Program-made: the position numbers and the translations under genes
The notes under the pieces: generated by a model
Database searches by the model: none
What the model saw: only the letters and a program-made list of their open reading frames with translations
What the model was told of the DNA's origin: nothing
In this document: piece after piece, positions 38,683 through 39,741 of the stretch
Layout of the letters: the number at the start of each line of letters is the position of its first letter
Numbering within the stretch: position 1 is the stretch's first letter
Origin: Akkermansiaceae bacterium
Lineage (GTDB): Bacteria; Verrucomicrobiota; Verrucomicrobiia; Verrucomicrobiales; Akkermansiaceae
DNA: 39,741 bases
Reading direction: 5' to 3'
Assembly (NCBI GenBank): GCA_013041925.1
Contig: JABDRB010000019.1
Location: 1-39,741, forward strand

Positions 38683-39741
38683 TCACTTCAAAACATACAG
38701 GCAGGAATCATCACCGCCCTCCGAGCCCTGCTGGCCATTTTCGATTCGGGCTTTCGGGCTCTCAGCCACCGGTTTTGCGCCACGCTTCCTTTGTGGACCA
38801 AATTTCCCTCGGTTCTGGTGAAACAAAGCATCAACAAACCCACGACTGCCGAGCGCGATCCCAGCGGTAAAGTAACTCACCCGACTCCGCAACTGCTCGG
38901 CCTTAGAGAGCTCACCGCCGCGGGCCAGTTCTTTTTCGACCGTTTCCGCCGCCATCCCCTTTTTCGCCCTCACTTCGTGGGTTTTGTTTTCTTGCACCTC
39001 CTCGCCATCGATCATTAACCAGCATCGATACCACGAGCCGTTCGCCGACCAGCTATCGAGCGGCTTGCCCATGACCCGACACAGCCCACGCCTTGCCCGT
39101 TTACTTCCGCCCACCGCTTCCGCATAGCCACAGAAGCGGTAATCCTTGGGGTCTTCAACCAGTCCGGCTCGGACAGGGTTCAGGTCGATGTAGGCTGCCA
39201 TCGTCTGCAGCGCCTCCCCATTTTCCACCAGCACACTCTTAAATCGTTCCATCCACAGCGTCCCGCGTCGACTGTGTTTCTTGTTATACCATCGACTAAA
39301 CCGTTCTTTCACCTCCTTGACAAACAAGCTCAGGTCGCAGAAGCGTTTTTTGTATCTTCCGAGAAATTGGACCACATCATCGTCCAGACCCATCTCGCGC
39401 ATCATCGCGATTTCTGCCCGCAGTTGCTTGATGTAGGCCTTGCTGTAGAGCGTCGATAAATGACCCATCAAGCGCTCCTCACCAGCCCCTGGCTCCTCGC
39501 CGTCACGATCGTCAAAGCGACGCAAAAACTTCTCCTGACTCGGCACCCGCACCAGCATGTGAAAATGGTTATCCATCACGCAGTAGGTCAGCAGTTTCAC
39601 CCCACAAAACTCCGCCATCCGCCACATCATCCGACGCAATGCCTCTTTTTCCTCCGATCCCAACAAATAATCCCCACCCGTAGTCCGACTCATCACATGA
39701 TAGCAATAATCGTCCGCCTCCCCACCCAAGATCCGCCGCCG
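38683..39741 (-). CDS. REP-associated tyrosine transposase (RAYT, Y1/IS200-like), 5' end outside window
   Basis: 352 residues are visible and the frame is still open at the right edge (RRRILGGEADDYCYHVMSRT), so a TTG at 39729 is unlikely to be the true start; family members begin a few residues earlier. The HUH motif is in 'VMDNHFHMLVRVP', the N-terminal strand is 'YHVMSRT', and 'NKKHSRRGTLWMERFKSVLVENGEALQTMAAYIDLNPVRAGLVEDPKDYRFCGYAEAVGG' is the standard RAYT block. The long C-terminal tail (about 120 residues) is common in Verrucomicrobiota. RAYTs process single-stranded REP hairpins with a catalytic Tyr and are usually single-copy and domesticated. It is unrelated to the neighbouring VWA operon. 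Confidence 0.93.
   Translation of the reverse strand, partial: RRRILGGEADDYCYHVMSRTTGGDYLLGSEEKEALRRMMWRMAEFCGVKLLTYCVMDNHFHMLVRVPSQEKFLRRFDDRDGEEPGAGEERLMGHLSTLYSKAYIKQLRAEIAMMREMGLDDDVVQFLGRYKKRFCDLSLFVKEVKERFSRWYNKKHSRRGTLWMERFKSVLVENGEALQTMAAYIDLNPVRAGLVEDPKDYRFCGYAEAVGGSKRARRGLCRVMGKPLDSWSANGSWYRCWLMIDGEEVQENKTHEVRAKKGMAAETVEKELARGGELSKAEQLRSRVSYFTAGIALGSRGFVDALFHQNRGKFGPQRKRGAKPVAESPKARIENGQQGSEGGDDSCLYVLK

Noticed and set aside
1-39741. CRISPR array, tRNA, rRNA, phage or toxin-antitoxin module
   Set aside because: No regularly spaced repeats, no cloverleaf or rRNA sequence and no phage or toxin-like proteins were seen; only the RAYT gene and one transposase relic are mobile-element related.

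Overview
The window looks like a chromosomal segment of a Gram-negative bacterium of the Verrucomicrobiota, probably a marine or particle-associated member of the Verrucomicrobiales. The evidence is protein style: secreted Gfo/Idh/MocA oxidoreductases beside a DUF6807-like gene, an ECF sigma factor paired with a YfbK-type VWA protein, a RAYT transposase, WaaP-class LPS kinases, and few Shine-Dalgarno sequences. The lineage is an inference from gene content; there is no rRNA or other phylogenetic marker apart from priA. I saw no tRNA, rRNA or CRISPR array.

Layout. (1) 1-2979: a minus-strand operon of two exported Gfo/Idh/MocA oxidoreductases followed by the start of a DUF6807-like protein, with a perfect 14-bp palindrome upstream. 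(2) 3136-4671: a membrane-anchored FMN/Fe-S glutamate-synthase-family protein. (3) 4766-8029: ferrous iron uptake, a DtxR-type regulator fused to a FeoA domain and overlapping feoB, with a DtxR-box-like operator in front. (4) 8026-12147: housekeeping and envelope genes: a BaiN/HI0933 flavoprotein (apparent CTG start), a Nudix hydrolase, an OmpH/Skp-like chaperone, an exported MsrA and an M48 lipoprotein protease. (5) 12219-16077: an MsbA-like exporter, an LpcC-like LPS-core mannosyltransferase and a second GT4 enzyme.

(6) 16500-22000: a visibly A+T-richer island of glycan-decoration genes (three sulfotransferases, a pyruvyltransferase, a GT2 and a DegT aminotransferase) with a decayed DDE-transposase fragment in its middle, probably acquired horizontally. 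(7) 22486-33460: an outer-membrane beta-barrel protein, then an LPS-core locus resembling that of Pseudomonas: WaaG, WaaP, three further Kdo/WaaP-fold kinases (one a tandem two-domain protein), an LtaS/OpgB-like phosphoglycerol-transferase-type enzyme, and an LpxL-type acyltransferase with an unusual C-terminal extension. An orphan OppF/DppF-like ATPase and priA lie upstream on the same strand and may start the same long transcript. (8) 35828-38559: an ECF sigma factor with a VWA protein whose N-terminus looks like an anti-sigma segment. (9) 38683 to the end: a 5'-truncated RAYT transposase.

Overall, about half of the window builds, phosphorylates, acylates, exports and decorates lipopolysaccharide. 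The most notable inferences are a highly phosphorylated LPS core made by a set of kinase-fold proteins in a non-proteobacterial genome, and a sulfated, pyruvylated surface glycan encoded by the adjoining island.
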